Source of the DNA: Muribaculaceae bacterium
Lineage (GTDB): Bacteria; Bacteroidota; Bacteroidia; Bacteroidales; Muribaculaceae
Reading direction: 5' to 3'
Assembly: GCA_017555085.1 (NCBI GenBank)
Contig: JAFZHD010000046.1
Coordinates: 1 to 64,000, forward strand
DNA: 64,000 nt
Of the stretch, positions 45,306 to 54,928 are shown one piece after another (positions within the stretch are counted from its first letter, which is position 1; each line of letters starts with the position of its first letter). The notes under the pieces are model-generated. The model was given only the letters and a program-made list of their open reading frames with translations, did no database searches and had not been told where the DNA came from. The translations under genes and the position numbers were made by a program.

Positions 45306-47852
45306 ATGAAAAAACTATTGAGTTCTATGGTTGCTACGCTTGCTATTACAGGTGTGGCATCGGCTGAAGTTATCTCTATTCAGGGGACTGACTATCAAAC
45401 AGATGTGTTGATTGATAGAGACCTCGGCCCAGGTATTAACTACAAACGATTGAGAATTGAGGATTTCCCATTGAACATCAATATGGTGATTATGGACCTC
45501 AACAATCCCTATAACCGCGTGGAAACAACACAAGGCGGCGAGCAGTTGGGTAAGACCGAACGCCTTGCCGATGCTTATGTGCGTCAATATAGCGAAGAAA
45601 AACGCCCCTTGGCAGGTGCTAACGGTAACTTTTGGTGCGTGTCAAGCCAATATCCTTGGGCTGATTTTTTGGTAGGTGCAACATTCAACGGTAATGTTCG
45701 CAATGGTCAGATTATTACCGAAACCAATGCTCACACCGACTGGTGGGGTCACAATAACGGTAGCCCCGGTTGTGTGGCTATCACTCCCGACAAGAAAATG
45801 TATATCGACTTCATGTACTACAAAGGTTGGGTGTCAAACGACAAAATCGGCTCCCTTGTAATTCATCAGACCAATAAACTCGTTCGCGATAACGAAATTG
45901 GCCTTTACAACAGTTTCTTTGGCCGCACAAAGAGTTTTATTCCCGCCGACCAATATGCCGACGAGTCGGGAACACAGCGCTTGCGTCGTGCTGACAATGT
46001 GTCAACCGAGATTTATCTCAAAATAAACGAAGGCAACACTTGGATGGTGGGTCGTCCCATGACTTGCACTGTTCAGGAAATAAAAACCGATGCCGGTAAT
46101 GGTACACTCGGTGACTATGACTTGTGTCTCGTTGCTCGCGGTGGCAGCAAAACAGCCCTTGCTCCACTTGCTGTTGGCGATGAACTTTCAATCAAACTCG
46201 AATGGCAACAACCCAATGGCACTGCTCCCGAATTTGAACAACTCATCGGTGGTAACGGTGTGGTGATGGTTGATGGCGTGTTGACCGACCTTAACCAAGT
46301 CGATAGTTACAACTCAAAAACATATTCACGCACAGCCTATGGTACTACAGCCGACCGTAAAACGCTTGTAAATGTCGTGATTGATATGTCAAACGACCCC
46401 GTATATGGCCGCTCGGCAGGTTGCAACACTTTGGTGATGTGTGACATCATGAAACACTATGGCTGTGTTAACATCATGAACATGGATGCCGGTGGCTCGG
46501 CTCAAATGATGGTTGAAGGCAAAGTTGTTAACCAAACAACCGAAGGAACTCCTCGTGCTGTGGCAAATGGCTGGTTCTTCTACTCAATCGCGCCCAAAGA
46601 TTCGACTATCGCCCGCTTGGCATTCAACGATGTTGAACTCAAAGCCGCTGCATACTCAACAATGACACCTCATTTGCTCGGTTACAACCAATATGGCGAC
46701 CTCGTTGACCGTGATGTAAAAGGCTTCACTTTGTCGTGTGATGCGTCACTCGGTACATGCGAAGGCGCTTATTACACTGCTTGTGGCAACGCAACAACAG
46801 GTGTGCTCACAGCAACACTCAACGGAGTGTCGGTTTCAAAAGAAATTACAGTGCTTGACGCTCAACCCAAATTGCGCGTGAAACCATTGCTCATCGACAA
46901 TGCACGTCGCTATGCAGTGGAAGTTACAGCCACTATCGATGGTAATATCTATACCTACAATCCCGCTTCATTGGATTGGGCAGTGGAAGATGAATCTATC
47001 GTTACTATTGACGCAAACGGTATTATACAAGGCTTGAAAGAAGGCTCGACAACGTTCAGTGGTACTATTAAAGGCCTTTCTGACACCACAACCGTAAAAG
47101 TGGAAATAGCAAATGCTCCTCGCATGAGCCCCACCGACTTCAAAGATTGGAAGGGTAGTGCAGTGTCAGGTATCACTAAAACCGCTCTTGCCGAAGACGG
47201 TACACTCTCGTTCACTTATGGCTCTCCTCGCGGTACATCGGCCTATGTGCAGATTGCCAAAGATGTGACATATTACAGTTTGCCCGACAAATTGTGGATT
47301 AAATTTACATCAACAGCACCACTTGCTTCAATGATTTTTGACTTGCGTTCTCCGTTGAACGACCGTCAAAACAAGGTGGAAGTGTTCCCCGCCGAAGGAA
47401 CCGCATTTGCTGCAAACCAAACATACGAAGTTGAAATTCCCATTTCGGCTTTGGGCGACCCTGCCGACATGAGCCTCTATCCTTTGTCATTGCATTACAT
47501 TCAATTCTATGTTGACAAACCTGCTATGACAAAAGGCGATTACACTATCAAAATCGAAGAACTTTCGGCTGAATACAATAACTATGAATCGGGCGTTGAA
47601 AATGTGATTGCCGACAAGAAAGTGGCAGTATCGCTTTATCCCAACCCTGTAACCGAAGGCTATTTCAATGTGGCTTCATCGGTTGAGGTGTCAAAGGTTG
47701 ACATCTATTCGCTGTCAGGTGCAAAAGTGCTTTCAAAAGAGGTTGCGTCAAACAAATCGGTGATTGATACATCGGCATTGGCCCCCGGCGTATATGTAGT
47801 ATCTGTGTCAGCCGAAAATGGCGTGTCTAACCAAAAATTGACAATTAAATAA
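45306..47852 (+). CDS. T9SS-exported NAGPA-type phosphodiester glycosidase (copy B)
   Basis: 848 residues from the ATG at 45306, which opens a clean signal peptide; the ATG at 45294 adds only MFCY. The layout matches copy A domain by domain: GANGNFW, DFLVGATFNG, NMDAGGSAQMMVEGK and RAVANGWFFYS in the catalytic part, then Big_2, a beta-sandwich and a T9SS tail (VSLYPNP). The two copies align along their whole length and look like a tandem duplication. This copy leads the operon that continues into two propeller/amidase pairs, which ties phosphodiester cleavage to peptidoglycan amidases. Confidence 0.85.
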   Translation: MKKLLSSMVATLAITGVASAEVISIQGTDYQTDVLIDRDLGPGINYKRLRIEDFPLNINMVIMDLNNPYNRVETTQGGEQLGKTERLADAYVRQYSEEKRPLAGANGNFWCVSSQYPWADFLVGATFNGNVRNGQIITETNAHTDWWGHNNGSPGCVAITPDKKMYIDFMYYKGWVSNDKIGSLVIHQTNKLVRDNEIGLYNSFFGRTKSFIPADQYADESGTQRLRRADNVSTEIYLKINEGNTWMVGRPMTCTVQEIKTDAGNGTLGDYDLCLVARGGSKTALAPLAVGDELSIKLEWQQPNGTAPEFEQLIGGNGVVMVDGVLTDLNQVDSYNSKTYSRTAYGTTADRKTLVNVVIDMSNDPVYGRSAGCNTLVMCDIMKHYGCVNIMNMDAGGSAQMMVEGKVVNQTTEGTPRAVANGWFFYSIAPKDSTIARLAFNDVELKAAAYSTMTPHLLGYNQYGDLVDRDVKGFTLSCDASLGTCEGAYYTACGNATTGVLTATLNGVSVSKEITVLDAQPKLRVKPLLIDNARRYAVEVTATIDGNIYTYNPASLDWAVEDESIVTIDANGIIQGLKEGSTTFSGTIKGLSDTTTVKVEIANAPRMSPTDFKDWKGSAVSGITKTALAEDGTLSFTYGSPRGTSAYVQIAKDVTYYSLPDKLWIKFTSTAPLASMIFDLRSPLNDRQNKVEVFPAEGTAFAANQTYEVEIPISALGDPADMSLYPLSLHYIQFYVDKPAMTKGDYTIKIEELSAEYNNYESGVENVIADKKVAVSLYPNPVTEGYFNVASSVEVSKVDIYSLSGAKVLSKEVASNKSVIDTSALAPGVYVVSVSAENGVSNQKLTIK

Positions 47853-47871
47853 TTAAATACTAACAACTATC

Positions 47872-48762
47872 ATGAAAAAAGTTTTACTAACTCTTGCATT
47901 GGTGTCAGGTTTGACTGCCTCTGCTCAAATCGCCGAAGTTACCTCGGTTGAGCCTTTGCTCCGTGGTGTCGAAAGCGAAATGTATTATCCCGTGTTGAGC
48001 CAAGACGGAACAAAGATGCTTTATTCAAGCGTAAATTACTCGGGCTTGAAGATGTATGATTTCGTTGACAATGTATCAATGAAAATCTCTGACGAAGACC
48101 GTGCCGGTCTCGATGCATCGTTCTCACGCGATGGCAAATCGATTTATTTTGTTGCTCAAAAAAAGAAAGGCAACATTAACATGCGTCAGGCAAAATCGTT
48201 TAACCTTGCTACTAAAAAGATTGAAGCCATTTCGGCCGAAGGTCGTGTGGTTATGCGTCCCATGGCATTGAAAGGTGGCGTGATGACAACTGTTGATGAT
48301 AAAGTGGTGTCAACTGCTCAAAAAGAAACAACTGTTCGCACAAGCGGCACACAGTTGTTTATCTCACGCAACGGTGTTGAAAAAGCATATACTCCTGTTG
48401 CCGAATCGGCAGGTTATCTTTGGGAATCACTTTCTCCCGACGGCACAAAAGTTATGTTCTTTGCAGCAGGTACAGGTATTGTTATCACCGACCTTAATGG
48501 CAAAGTGCTTAACATGTTGGGCAACTATGAATTCCCCGTATGGTATGGCAATGACCACATCGTTGCTCAAAATGCCGATGATAACGGTTATCAGCACACT
48601 TCTTCACAAATCGTGATTATGAAGGCTGACGGCTCAAAAATTCAGGAACTCACTCGTCCCGAATCAATGGCAATGAACCCTACTGCATCAATCGCTGCCG
48701 GTAAAATTGTTTACAACACTATCGACGGCCGTCTTTATCAAATGAATATTACACTTAAATAA
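47872..48762 (+). CDS. Secreted TolB-like beta-propeller protein (copy A)
   Basis: 296 residues with a signal peptide (to SAQ). PD40/TolB-type repeats are visible: YYPVLSQDGTKMLYSSVNYSG, DASFSRDGKSIYFVAQ, WESLSPDGTKVMFFAA. No catalytic residues or sorting tail are seen, so it probably stays periplasmic as a binding or assembly factor. It lies 19 bases after the NAGPA gene and 20 before the amidase, and it is repeated with the amidase in the next pair. Confidence 0.75.
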   Translation: MKKVLLTLALVSGLTASAQIAEVTSVEPLLRGVESEMYYPVLSQDGTKMLYSSVNYSGLKMYDFVDNVSMKISDEDRAGLDASFSRDGKSIYFVAQKKKGNINMRQAKSFNLATKKIEAISAEGRVVMRPMALKGGVMTTVDDKVVSTAQKETTVRTSGTQLFISRNGVEKAYTPVAESAGYLWESLSPDGTKVMFFAAGTGIVITDLNGKVLNMLGNYEFPVWYGNDHIVAQNADDNGYQHTSSQIVIMKADGSKIQELTRPESMAMNPTASIAAGKIVYNTIDGRLYQMNITLK

Positions 48763-48766
48763 TCAA

Positions 48767-48774
48767 AAGGAGGG
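48767..48774 (+). promoter_or_regulatory. Unusually strong Shine-Dalgarno site
   Basis: AAGGAGGG lies 8 bases before the amidase start at 48783. Bacteroidetes ribosomes largely ignore such sites and the neighbouring genes lack them, so it stands out here. It may be chance. Confidence 0.45.
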
Positions 48775-48782
48775 CAATAATT

Positions 48783-51179
48783 ATGAAAAAGATATTTAGT
48801 GTATTATGTGCTGGTGTAGTCGCAATGTCGGCTGTTGCAGCTAATCCAAGCGACTTGAAGGTATATATCAACCCCGGCCACGGCGGTTATGACAGTGATG
48901 ACCGTGTGATGACAATTCATCCGTTTGCCGATGGTGATACTGCTACATTTGCAGAGTCTAAATCTAACCTCGGTAAAGGTTTCCGTTTTAGAGAATTGCT
49001 TTGGGAAAAAGGTTACAAAGTAGAAATGTCTCGTGTTAAAAACACAACTGACGACGACCTTAACCTCTCAACTATCGTTGCGCTTTCAAACAAATCGGGT
49101 GCCGACTTGTTCTTGTCAATCCACTCAAACGCGACAGGTGTTGTTAACCGTCGCAACTTCCCCTTGATTCTTTTCCGCGGTTATGACGGCGAAGCACAAA
49201 TTCCCGGCTCATTGGAATGGGCAACTTATATCAACCAACACTTGCTCAGCAACCAAGCAACAGTGTGGACAAGCACAAGTCTCAATGTTCGTGGTGACTG
49301 GTCGTTCCAACCATCATGGGGTCAACAAGGTTATGGTGTGTTGCGTGGCCAAACTGTGACTTCGGTTCTTTCAGAAGGTTCTTTCCATGACTATATCCCC
49401 GAAACTTACCGTTTGCTCAACAGCGACTTCCATTGGATTGAAGGATGGAACTTCCGCAAAGCTGCTAACCAATACTTCGGTATCGAAGGTGTTGAATATG
49501 GTGCTATCGCAGGCCGCATCAACGACGAACGCGTGTTGCGTAGCGGTGACTTCAAGATGTTTGACGATGACTTGTATGCTCCCGTACACAATGTGAAAGT
49601 TGAACTCTATGATGCTAATGGCGCAAAAATTGAAGAATGCATCACCGACGACCTTTACAATGGTATCTATGCATTCCGCAAAGTTAATCCCGGTAACTAC
49701 AAACTCAAATTTGTGTCAGATACTCACTATGGTACAGAATGCAATGTGACAGTTGTTGCCGACAAGATTACTTACACTAATGTTAAGATGAAAAAGGTGC
49801 GTAACACACCTCCCGAAGTAGTCAGTTATTCTCCCCAATGGAGCGAAGGTGGCGAACCTGTGTTGTGTAACGCCCCCATCCGCTTGCAATTTAACTGGGA
49901 TATGGATGCTGAAACAACCGAAGCAGCATTCTCAATCACTCCCGCTGTTGAAGGTACTATCACTTGGGAAGACCAAAACTATTGCATGGTGTTTACTCCT
50001 AACCCCACATACAACATCAGCACTGAATATACAGTGAAACTTGCTGCTACTGCTCAACACGCAGGTGGCACACCCATGACAGCTCCTCTTGAATTCAAGT
50101 TCTTCACAACTGACCGCAACTTCATGAAGATTACTGGTCAGTTCCCCAACGAAGGCGACAAAGTTCACTACAAAGCTGCAAATGTAGAGGTTCGTTTTGA
50201 CAAGATTCCTAACATTCAGCCTATTCTCGAACAAGTTAAGGTTTATGACTCGGCAGGTAATGCGGTTCAACTTAACAAACGCTCAATGAAATATAGTAAG
50301 GCTGATGCTGAATATGGTTACTTCCGCATTCCTTTCTCAAAAGATCTCGTGGTTGGCGAAACTTATACTCTTGACCTTTCTAAAGAAATAGCCGACAAAG
50401 ACGGTTTGCAATTGCAAGAAGGCGTAGTTGTCAAATTCCAAGCGGTTGATGCTGGTGAAGCAAAAACAAACACTATCATTGACAATATGGAAGATGCTTC
50501 TCTCTATACATTGTATGAACAAGGTTGCAATAGCCTCGAATCGGCTTCGGCTGCTAACAACACAGCAAACAAACTCTTCGATTCAAAATGTGTAGCATTC
50601 ACTTATGCTTTTGAAGGCGAAGAAGCAGGTGAGGCTCATTGGACTCGCGCTGCTGCCGCAAACGAATTGACATCGGCCGACGCTCTTGGCATTCACATCT
50701 TTGGTGACTTGACTGCAAACCAAGTTTATGCCGAATTTACAACCGATTCAGATGTTAAGTATATTCCCTTGTGCAGCATGACATTCCTTGGATGGCGTTA
50801 CCTTGAGGTATCTCTCGCTTCACTTGACTCATCTAAAACTTACAAGTTTACAGGTCTCAAAGTTGCTCAAACTGCAAGTAACATGAGCCGCACAGGTACA
50901 TTCTATGTTGACGATATCAGCCTCATCGTAGGTGGTTCAGGTATCCCCACCGTTGAATTGGCCGACTTGAAAGTTTATCCCAACCCCGCATCTGAATACT
51001 TGATTGCAAGCGCTGACGGTATCATCGATTTCGTTCAGTTGACTGCTCTTAACGGTACAACAGTTGCAGTGGCACAAGGCAATATCTTGAATGTTAGCGA
51101 AGTTGCCGAAGGTACTTACTTGGCTAATATTTACACTGCTGCCGGTCGCACAGTTCGCAAAGTAGTTGTGAAACACTAA
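48783..51179 (+). CDS. T9SS-exported N-acetylmuramoyl-L-alanine amidase (copy A)
   Basis: 798 residues. Signal peptide 1-20, then an Amidase_3 domain (about 24-235). Probable zinc ligands are His in INPGHGGYD, Glu in FAESKSN and His in LSIHSNA, with a catalytic Glu in LSEGSFHD. The enzyme class removes stem peptides from MurNAc. C-terminal parts: a Cna/carboxypeptidase-regulatory-like domain (about 245-340), two Big_5-like domains (about 345-555), a beta-sandwich and a T9SS tail (LKVYPNP). Export to the surface suggests it attacks external or surface peptidoglycan. It follows the propeller gene by 20 bases. Confidence 0.87.
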   Translation: MKKIFSVLCAGVVAMSAVAANPSDLKVYINPGHGGYDSDDRVMTIHPFADGDTATFAESKSNLGKGFRFRELLWEKGYKVEMSRVKNTTDDDLNLSTIVALSNKSGADLFLSIHSNATGVVNRRNFPLILFRGYDGEAQIPGSLEWATYINQHLLSNQATVWTSTSLNVRGDWSFQPSWGQQGYGVLRGQTVTSVLSEGSFHDYIPETYRLLNSDFHWIEGWNFRKAANQYFGIEGVEYGAIAGRINDERVLRSGDFKMFDDDLYAPVHNVKVELYDANGAKIEECITDDLYNGIYAFRKVNPGNYKLKFVSDTHYGTECNVTVVADKITYTNVKMKKVRNTPPEVVSYSPQWSEGGEPVLCNAPIRLQFNWDMDAETTEAAFSITPAVEGTITWEDQNYCMVFTPNPTYNISTEYTVKLAATAQHAGGTPMTAPLEFKFFTTDRNFMKITGQFPNEGDKVHYKAANVEVRFDKIPNIQPILEQVKVYDSAGNAVQLNKRSMKYSKADAEYGYFRIPFSKDLVVGETYTLDLSKEIADKDGLQLQEGVVVKFQAVDAGEAKTNTIIDNMEDASLYTLYEQGCNSLESASAANNTANKLFDSKCVAFTYAFEGEEAGEAHWTRAAAANELTSADALGIHIFGDLTANQVYAEFTTDSDVKYIPLCSMTFLGWRYLEVSLASLDSSKTYKFTGLKVAQTASNMSRTGTFYVDDISLIVGGSGIPTVELADLKVYPNPASEYLIASADGIIDFVQLTALNGTTVAVAQGNILNVSEVAEGTYLANIYTAAGRTVRKVVVKH

Positions 51180-51199
51180 TCAAAATCCAATAATAAACA

Positions 51200-52045
51200 A
51201 TGAAAAGAAAATCTTTATTATTGATGACAGCATTGACTCTCTGCGCTTCTATGAGCGCAGCAGAGTTGTCTGTGATCTCTACACAAAAGGTCAATGTTGC
51301 CGATGCCTACCATCCGACATTGAGTCCTAATGGTGATGTTGTGCTTTTCTCAACCGATGATTACAAAGGTTTGAAAGTAGTCAACATTGAGTCAAGCGAA
51401 GTTCAAGTACTTGACCCCGAAGTAGGCGCTGGTTTCGACCCCGTGTTCTCGGCTGACGGCAAAACTGTGGTTTATCGCTCGGTTGTTCGCGAAAACGGTT
51501 TGATGCGTCGCGATGTTAAGCGTTTCAGCCTCGAAATGGGCGCAGGCGAACAAATCGCTGCTCCTTCACGCGAGATGGTAAACACTCGTGCTATCGTAGG
51601 CGACACTTATGCTTATGGCCTTGCTGACCAACAGGCTATTGAAGTATCGGTTGACGGTATGGTGCAAACAATCAACCCCATTGAACATGGCTACCGTTAC
51701 TTGTGGACATCGGTGTCTCCTTCAAAAGATAAAATTCTCTTTAACGAGATTTATAGCGGTCTTTATGTGTCAAATCTTGACGGTACAAAGGCTGTGAACC
51801 TTGCAAGTCGCGCCGATTATCCTTGTTGGGCTGGCGATAAATATGTTATTGCAGTCAAAACAACCGACGACGGTTATGTATTTACAAGTGCTAAAATCAT
51901 CGCTATTGAAATCGAAACAGGTAAAGTAACCGAATTGACAGGCGACGATGTGCTCGTTAGTGGCGTATCGGCTAATGCCAACAAAATCGTTTACACTACC
52001 GACAATGGCGAAATGTACATTATGAACATTCTAATTGCTGAATAA
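51200..52045 (+). CDS. Secreted TolB-like beta-propeller protein (copy B)
   Basis: 281 residues with a signal peptide (to MSAAE). PD40-like repeats YHPTLSPNGDVVLFSTDDYKG, DPVFSADGKTVVYRS and WTSVSPSKDKILFNE align with copy A at 47872. It ends 2 bases before amidase copy B, so the pair is probably translationally coupled. Role unknown; the strict pairing with an amidase in both copies suggests a dedicated partner. Confidence 0.75.
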   Translation: MKRKSLLLMTALTLCASMSAAELSVISTQKVNVADAYHPTLSPNGDVVLFSTDDYKGLKVVNIESSEVQVLDPEVGAGFDPVFSADGKTVVYRSVVRENGLMRRDVKRFSLEMGAGEQIAAPSREMVNTRAIVGDTYAYGLADQQAIEVSVDGMVQTINPIEHGYRYLWTSVSPSKDKILFNEIYSGLYVSNLDGTKAVNLASRADYPCWAGDKYVIAVKTTDDGYVFTSAKIIAIEIETGKVTELTGDDVLVSGVSANANKIVYTTDNGEMYIMNILIAE

Positions 52046-52047
52046 CG

Positions 52048-54519
52048 ATGAAAAAGATAGCATTAATGATTTTGGTGGCTTTTGTAGCATGTTTTGCTGC
52101 CGAAGCCAAAAAGATGAGTGACCTCACAGTGGTTGTTGACCCTGGCCACGGTGGTTATGATGGTGACGACCGTCCCATCCATATTTTCCCCTATGAATAT
52201 AACTCACAAGACGGTTATTGGGAATCAAAGAGTAACTTGGTGAAAGGTCTTCACATGAAAGCCATTCTCGACTCTCTCGGCGTGAAAGGTCACTTGACAC
52301 GTGTACATAATGTGTACAACGAAATTGACGGTGACGGTATTGACGATGAGCCCTCTTTGTCGGCTCGCGCTCAAATGGCCAACAACCTCTCGGCCGATGC
52401 GTTCATCTCTATTCACTCAAATGCTGGTGAAGGCGTCAACTATCCTTTGATGATTTATCATGAACAAGATGTTGCTGGTAATCCCCGTAGCCAAGAAAGT
52501 GTTAAGTTCACTAACATCGTAAATGATGTGTTTAACACAAACATTTTCTCTAACTGGATTAACTACAAAGGCGAAATCAACACTGCAACTCCCGGCCGTG
52601 TAACAGGTGACCGCTCATTGTTGGGTTACAGTCTCGGTGTATTGCGTAACTGCTATGTGACAAGTATGTTGTCAGAAGGTGGTATGCACGAACACCGTCC
52701 CCAAGCACACCGCTTGATGAATGACGACTACAACTGGCTCGAAGCATGGCACTTTGTTCAGGCCCTTATGCAATATTTCAACACCGAAGACCGCTTCGTT
52801 ACAGGTAACGTTGCAGGTGTTGTATATGACGACCACAACTTGCGTCAGAAAGAGTATCATCATCTTTTCTGGGGCTATACAAGCAAAGGTCGCGACGTAT
52901 ATTTGCCCTTGAACGGTACTTATGTTGAATTGCTCGACAAAAACGGCAATGTTGTTCAACACCGTACAACTGACAACGACTACAACGGCGTATTCGTATT
53001 CCGTAACATCACTCCCGGCGAATACACAGTTCGCGCTACAAAAGACGGTTTCTATGTTCGCGAAACAAAAGTTACAGTAGTTGCCGACAAGGTTACTTAT
53101 GAAGATATGCCCCTTTCATTGAAGCGCGAATTCCCCCTCGAAGTTGTTTCATATTCACCCGCACCTGCCGAAGGCGAATTGGTGAGCTGTGGTTCAAATA
53201 TCAAGTTGACATTCAACACTGATATCAATGAAAAAGCATTTGAAAAAGCATTCAAAATCGAGCCCGCAGTAGAAGGTTACTTTGAATACTCAAACTCTTA
53301 TTCAACAGTTACATTCTGGCCCACAGTGTCATTTGAAAAAGACACTAAATACACTGTGACAGTTGGTGCTGCAACTTGCACTCCCGACACTATCTATGCC
53401 AACAATTCATTGGGTAAAGACTTCGTGTTTGAATTTACTACACAAGACCGTGCTCGTTTGTCGGTAATCGACTCTTATCCTGCCGATGGCGGTAGCATTC
53501 ACATGACTGCTCCTCGTCTCGAATTCCGTTATGACTACAAGGTTGACAATGCAACATACTTTGACCATGTTAAAGTTTATGACGCTAACGGTAAAGAGTT
53601 GACAGTTCAAAAACGTAACTGTAAAGTTAACCAGTTGACAAACGACTATGGTAATGTTGTGATTGCCCTTGCCGACAACCTCGTTGAAGGTCAATCATAT
53701 CGCGCTGTTCTCTCTGGCGAACTCCGTGACTTGACTAATATTCCTTTGGTTGACGATGTTACAATCAACTTCGTTGCAAAAGACGAGTCAGTAGTCAAAG
53801 GTGACACTGTTGTTGAACCATTTGATGTTGCTTCATTGTTTGCTTACGACGCTGAAAAATCAAAAGGTGTTCCCGCAACTACACCTCGTTACACTCGCTC
53901 TACTTCAAACAAACTCTTTGGTACAGCGGGCGGTACATTCAGTTACACATTTGAGTCAAACCGCGAAGGTGATATCATCTGGAAATATAACGGTGATGTT
54001 AAACAATTCTACAAAGGTGACCGCGTAGGTCTCTATGTATATGGTGACTTCAACAACCACGAACTCTATGTTGGTTTCGTTGGTAACGGTGCCGATATCA
54101 AGTACGAAAAACTTTGTGATTTGTCATTCCTCGGTTGGGAATATCACGAAGTGGAATTGGCTTCACTCGAAGCTGGCGTTCCCTACAACTTGTGTGAAAT
54201 TCGCCTTGTTCAAGTAACAAGCCCCATCACTCAAAAGGGTTCATTCTCACTTGATAACATGGTTCGCACAGTTAACACAGGTATCGAAGGCGTAGCCGCA
54301 GCCAAAGATGTAGAAATCGTATTGGCTGACGATGTAATCAGCGTTGCTGCTGCATCTGAAATCAAGTCAGTTGAATTGATTAACATTCAAGGTGTTAAGG
54401 TGGCAACCGCAGGTGCTGCAAACACTATTGATGTTAGTGAAATGCCCCAAGGTGTTTATGTCGTAAAAGTTGAAACTGCCAAAGGCAAAACAACTAAACG
54501 CGTAGCCGTTTCTCACTAA
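52048..54519 (+). CDS. T9SS-exported N-acetylmuramoyl-L-alanine amidase (copy B)
   Basis: 823 residues. Signal peptide (to AEA), Amidase_3 domain with VDPGHGGYDGDD, GYWESKSN, FISIHSNAG and LSEGGMHEHRPQAHRL, giving two zinc His, one zinc Glu and a catalytic Glu as in copy A. A Cna-like domain (VYVELL/GTYVELLDKNG), two Big_5-like domains, a beta-sandwich and a T9SS tail follow. An insertion with several charged residues (NEIDGDGIDDEPS) near residue 95 resembles a Ca-binding loop and is absent from copy A, so the copies may prefer different substrates. Last gene before the terminator. Confidence 0.87.
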   Translation: MKKIALMILVAFVACFAAEAKKMSDLTVVVDPGHGGYDGDDRPIHIFPYEYNSQDGYWESKSNLVKGLHMKAILDSLGVKGHLTRVHNVYNEIDGDGIDDEPSLSARAQMANNLSADAFISIHSNAGEGVNYPLMIYHEQDVAGNPRSQESVKFTNIVNDVFNTNIFSNWINYKGEINTATPGRVTGDRSLLGYSLGVLRNCYVTSMLSEGGMHEHRPQAHRLMNDDYNWLEAWHFVQALMQYFNTEDRFVTGNVAGVVYDDHNLRQKEYHHLFWGYTSKGRDVYLPLNGTYVELLDKNGNVVQHRTTDNDYNGVFVFRNITPGEYTVRATKDGFYVRETKVTVVADKVTYEDMPLSLKREFPLEVVSYSPAPAEGELVSCGSNIKLTFNTDINEKAFEKAFKIEPAVEGYFEYSNSYSTVTFWPTVSFEKDTKYTVTVGAATCTPDTIYANNSLGKDFVFEFTTQDRARLSVIDSYPADGGSIHMTAPRLEFRYDYKVDNATYFDHVKVYDANGKELTVQKRNCKVNQLTNDYGNVVIALADNLVEGQSYRAVLSGELRDLTNIPLVDDVTINFVAKDESVVKGDTVVEPFDVASLFAYDAEKSKGVPATTPRYTRSTSNKLFGTAGGTFSYTFESNREGDIIWKYNGDVKQFYKGDRVGLYVYGDFNNHELYVGFVGNGADIKYEKLCDLSFLGWEYHEVELASLEAGVPYNLCEIRLVQVTSPITQKGSFSLDNMVRTVNTGIEGVAAAKDVEIVLADDVISVAAASEIKSVELINIQGVKVATAGAANTIDVSEMPQGVYVVKVETAKGKTTKRVAVSH

Positions 54520-54538
54520 TCAAATCATACCGATAATG

Positions 54539-54571
54539 AAGGCCGGGTCCATTAGGGCTCGGCCTTTTTTT
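54539..54571 (+). terminator. Terminator of the NAGPA-amidase operon
   Basis: Stem AAGGCCG / CGGCCTT with inner CC/GG pairs, followed by five more T, 19 bases after the stop codon. Confidence 0.85.
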
Positions 54572-54882
54572 GTGCAAAATTGCACGCTTTTTGTCGTAGA
54601 TTATTATGCTTTTCATTGGTCAAAATCACTCGCTTTTTAGCTGCAAATTAACACGTGTTTTGGGGATGAATTGATGCGAAATTGATGCGATTTTAACCGA
54701 TTGAGGCATGACGGTGGAGTGGGGTGGAGGAGTCGCGAAACGGGTAGTTGGCGGTTAATGGGCAAAAATGTCGCAAATTTTGGGCGAAAAGGTGGATGAG
54801 GTGTGGTGTTATCAAAGTCTTAAAATATGTTTAATGCATGGTGTTTGCGGCTCTAAATTTAGGTTAAATGAAATGTTTATAC
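54572..54882. other. Intergenic stretch without a gene
   Basis: About 310 bases between two operons. I see no open reading frame worth calling. It holds one perfect tandem repeat of AATTGATGCGA (54669-54679, 54680-54690) and a G-rich stretch near 54710-54750. Nothing else is recognisable. Confidence 0.6.
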
Positions 54883-54890
54883 TATCTTTG
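54883..54890 (+). promoter_or_regulatory. Candidate -7 box of the muropeptide operon
   Basis: TATCTTTG lies 38 bases before the start codon at 54929. No good -33 box. No other promoter or terminator is seen up to the window end, so it probably drives all six following genes. Confidence 0.6.
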
Positions 54891-54928
54891 TGAGATAACT
54901 AAACTATATTACCTCGTAAAGCGCAGTT

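Noticed and set aside
54669..54690. Two perfect 11-bp copies of AATTGATGCGA as a CRISPR or iteron signal
   Set aside because: Only two adjacent copies without spacers, replication gene or further repeats; a simple tandem duplication.
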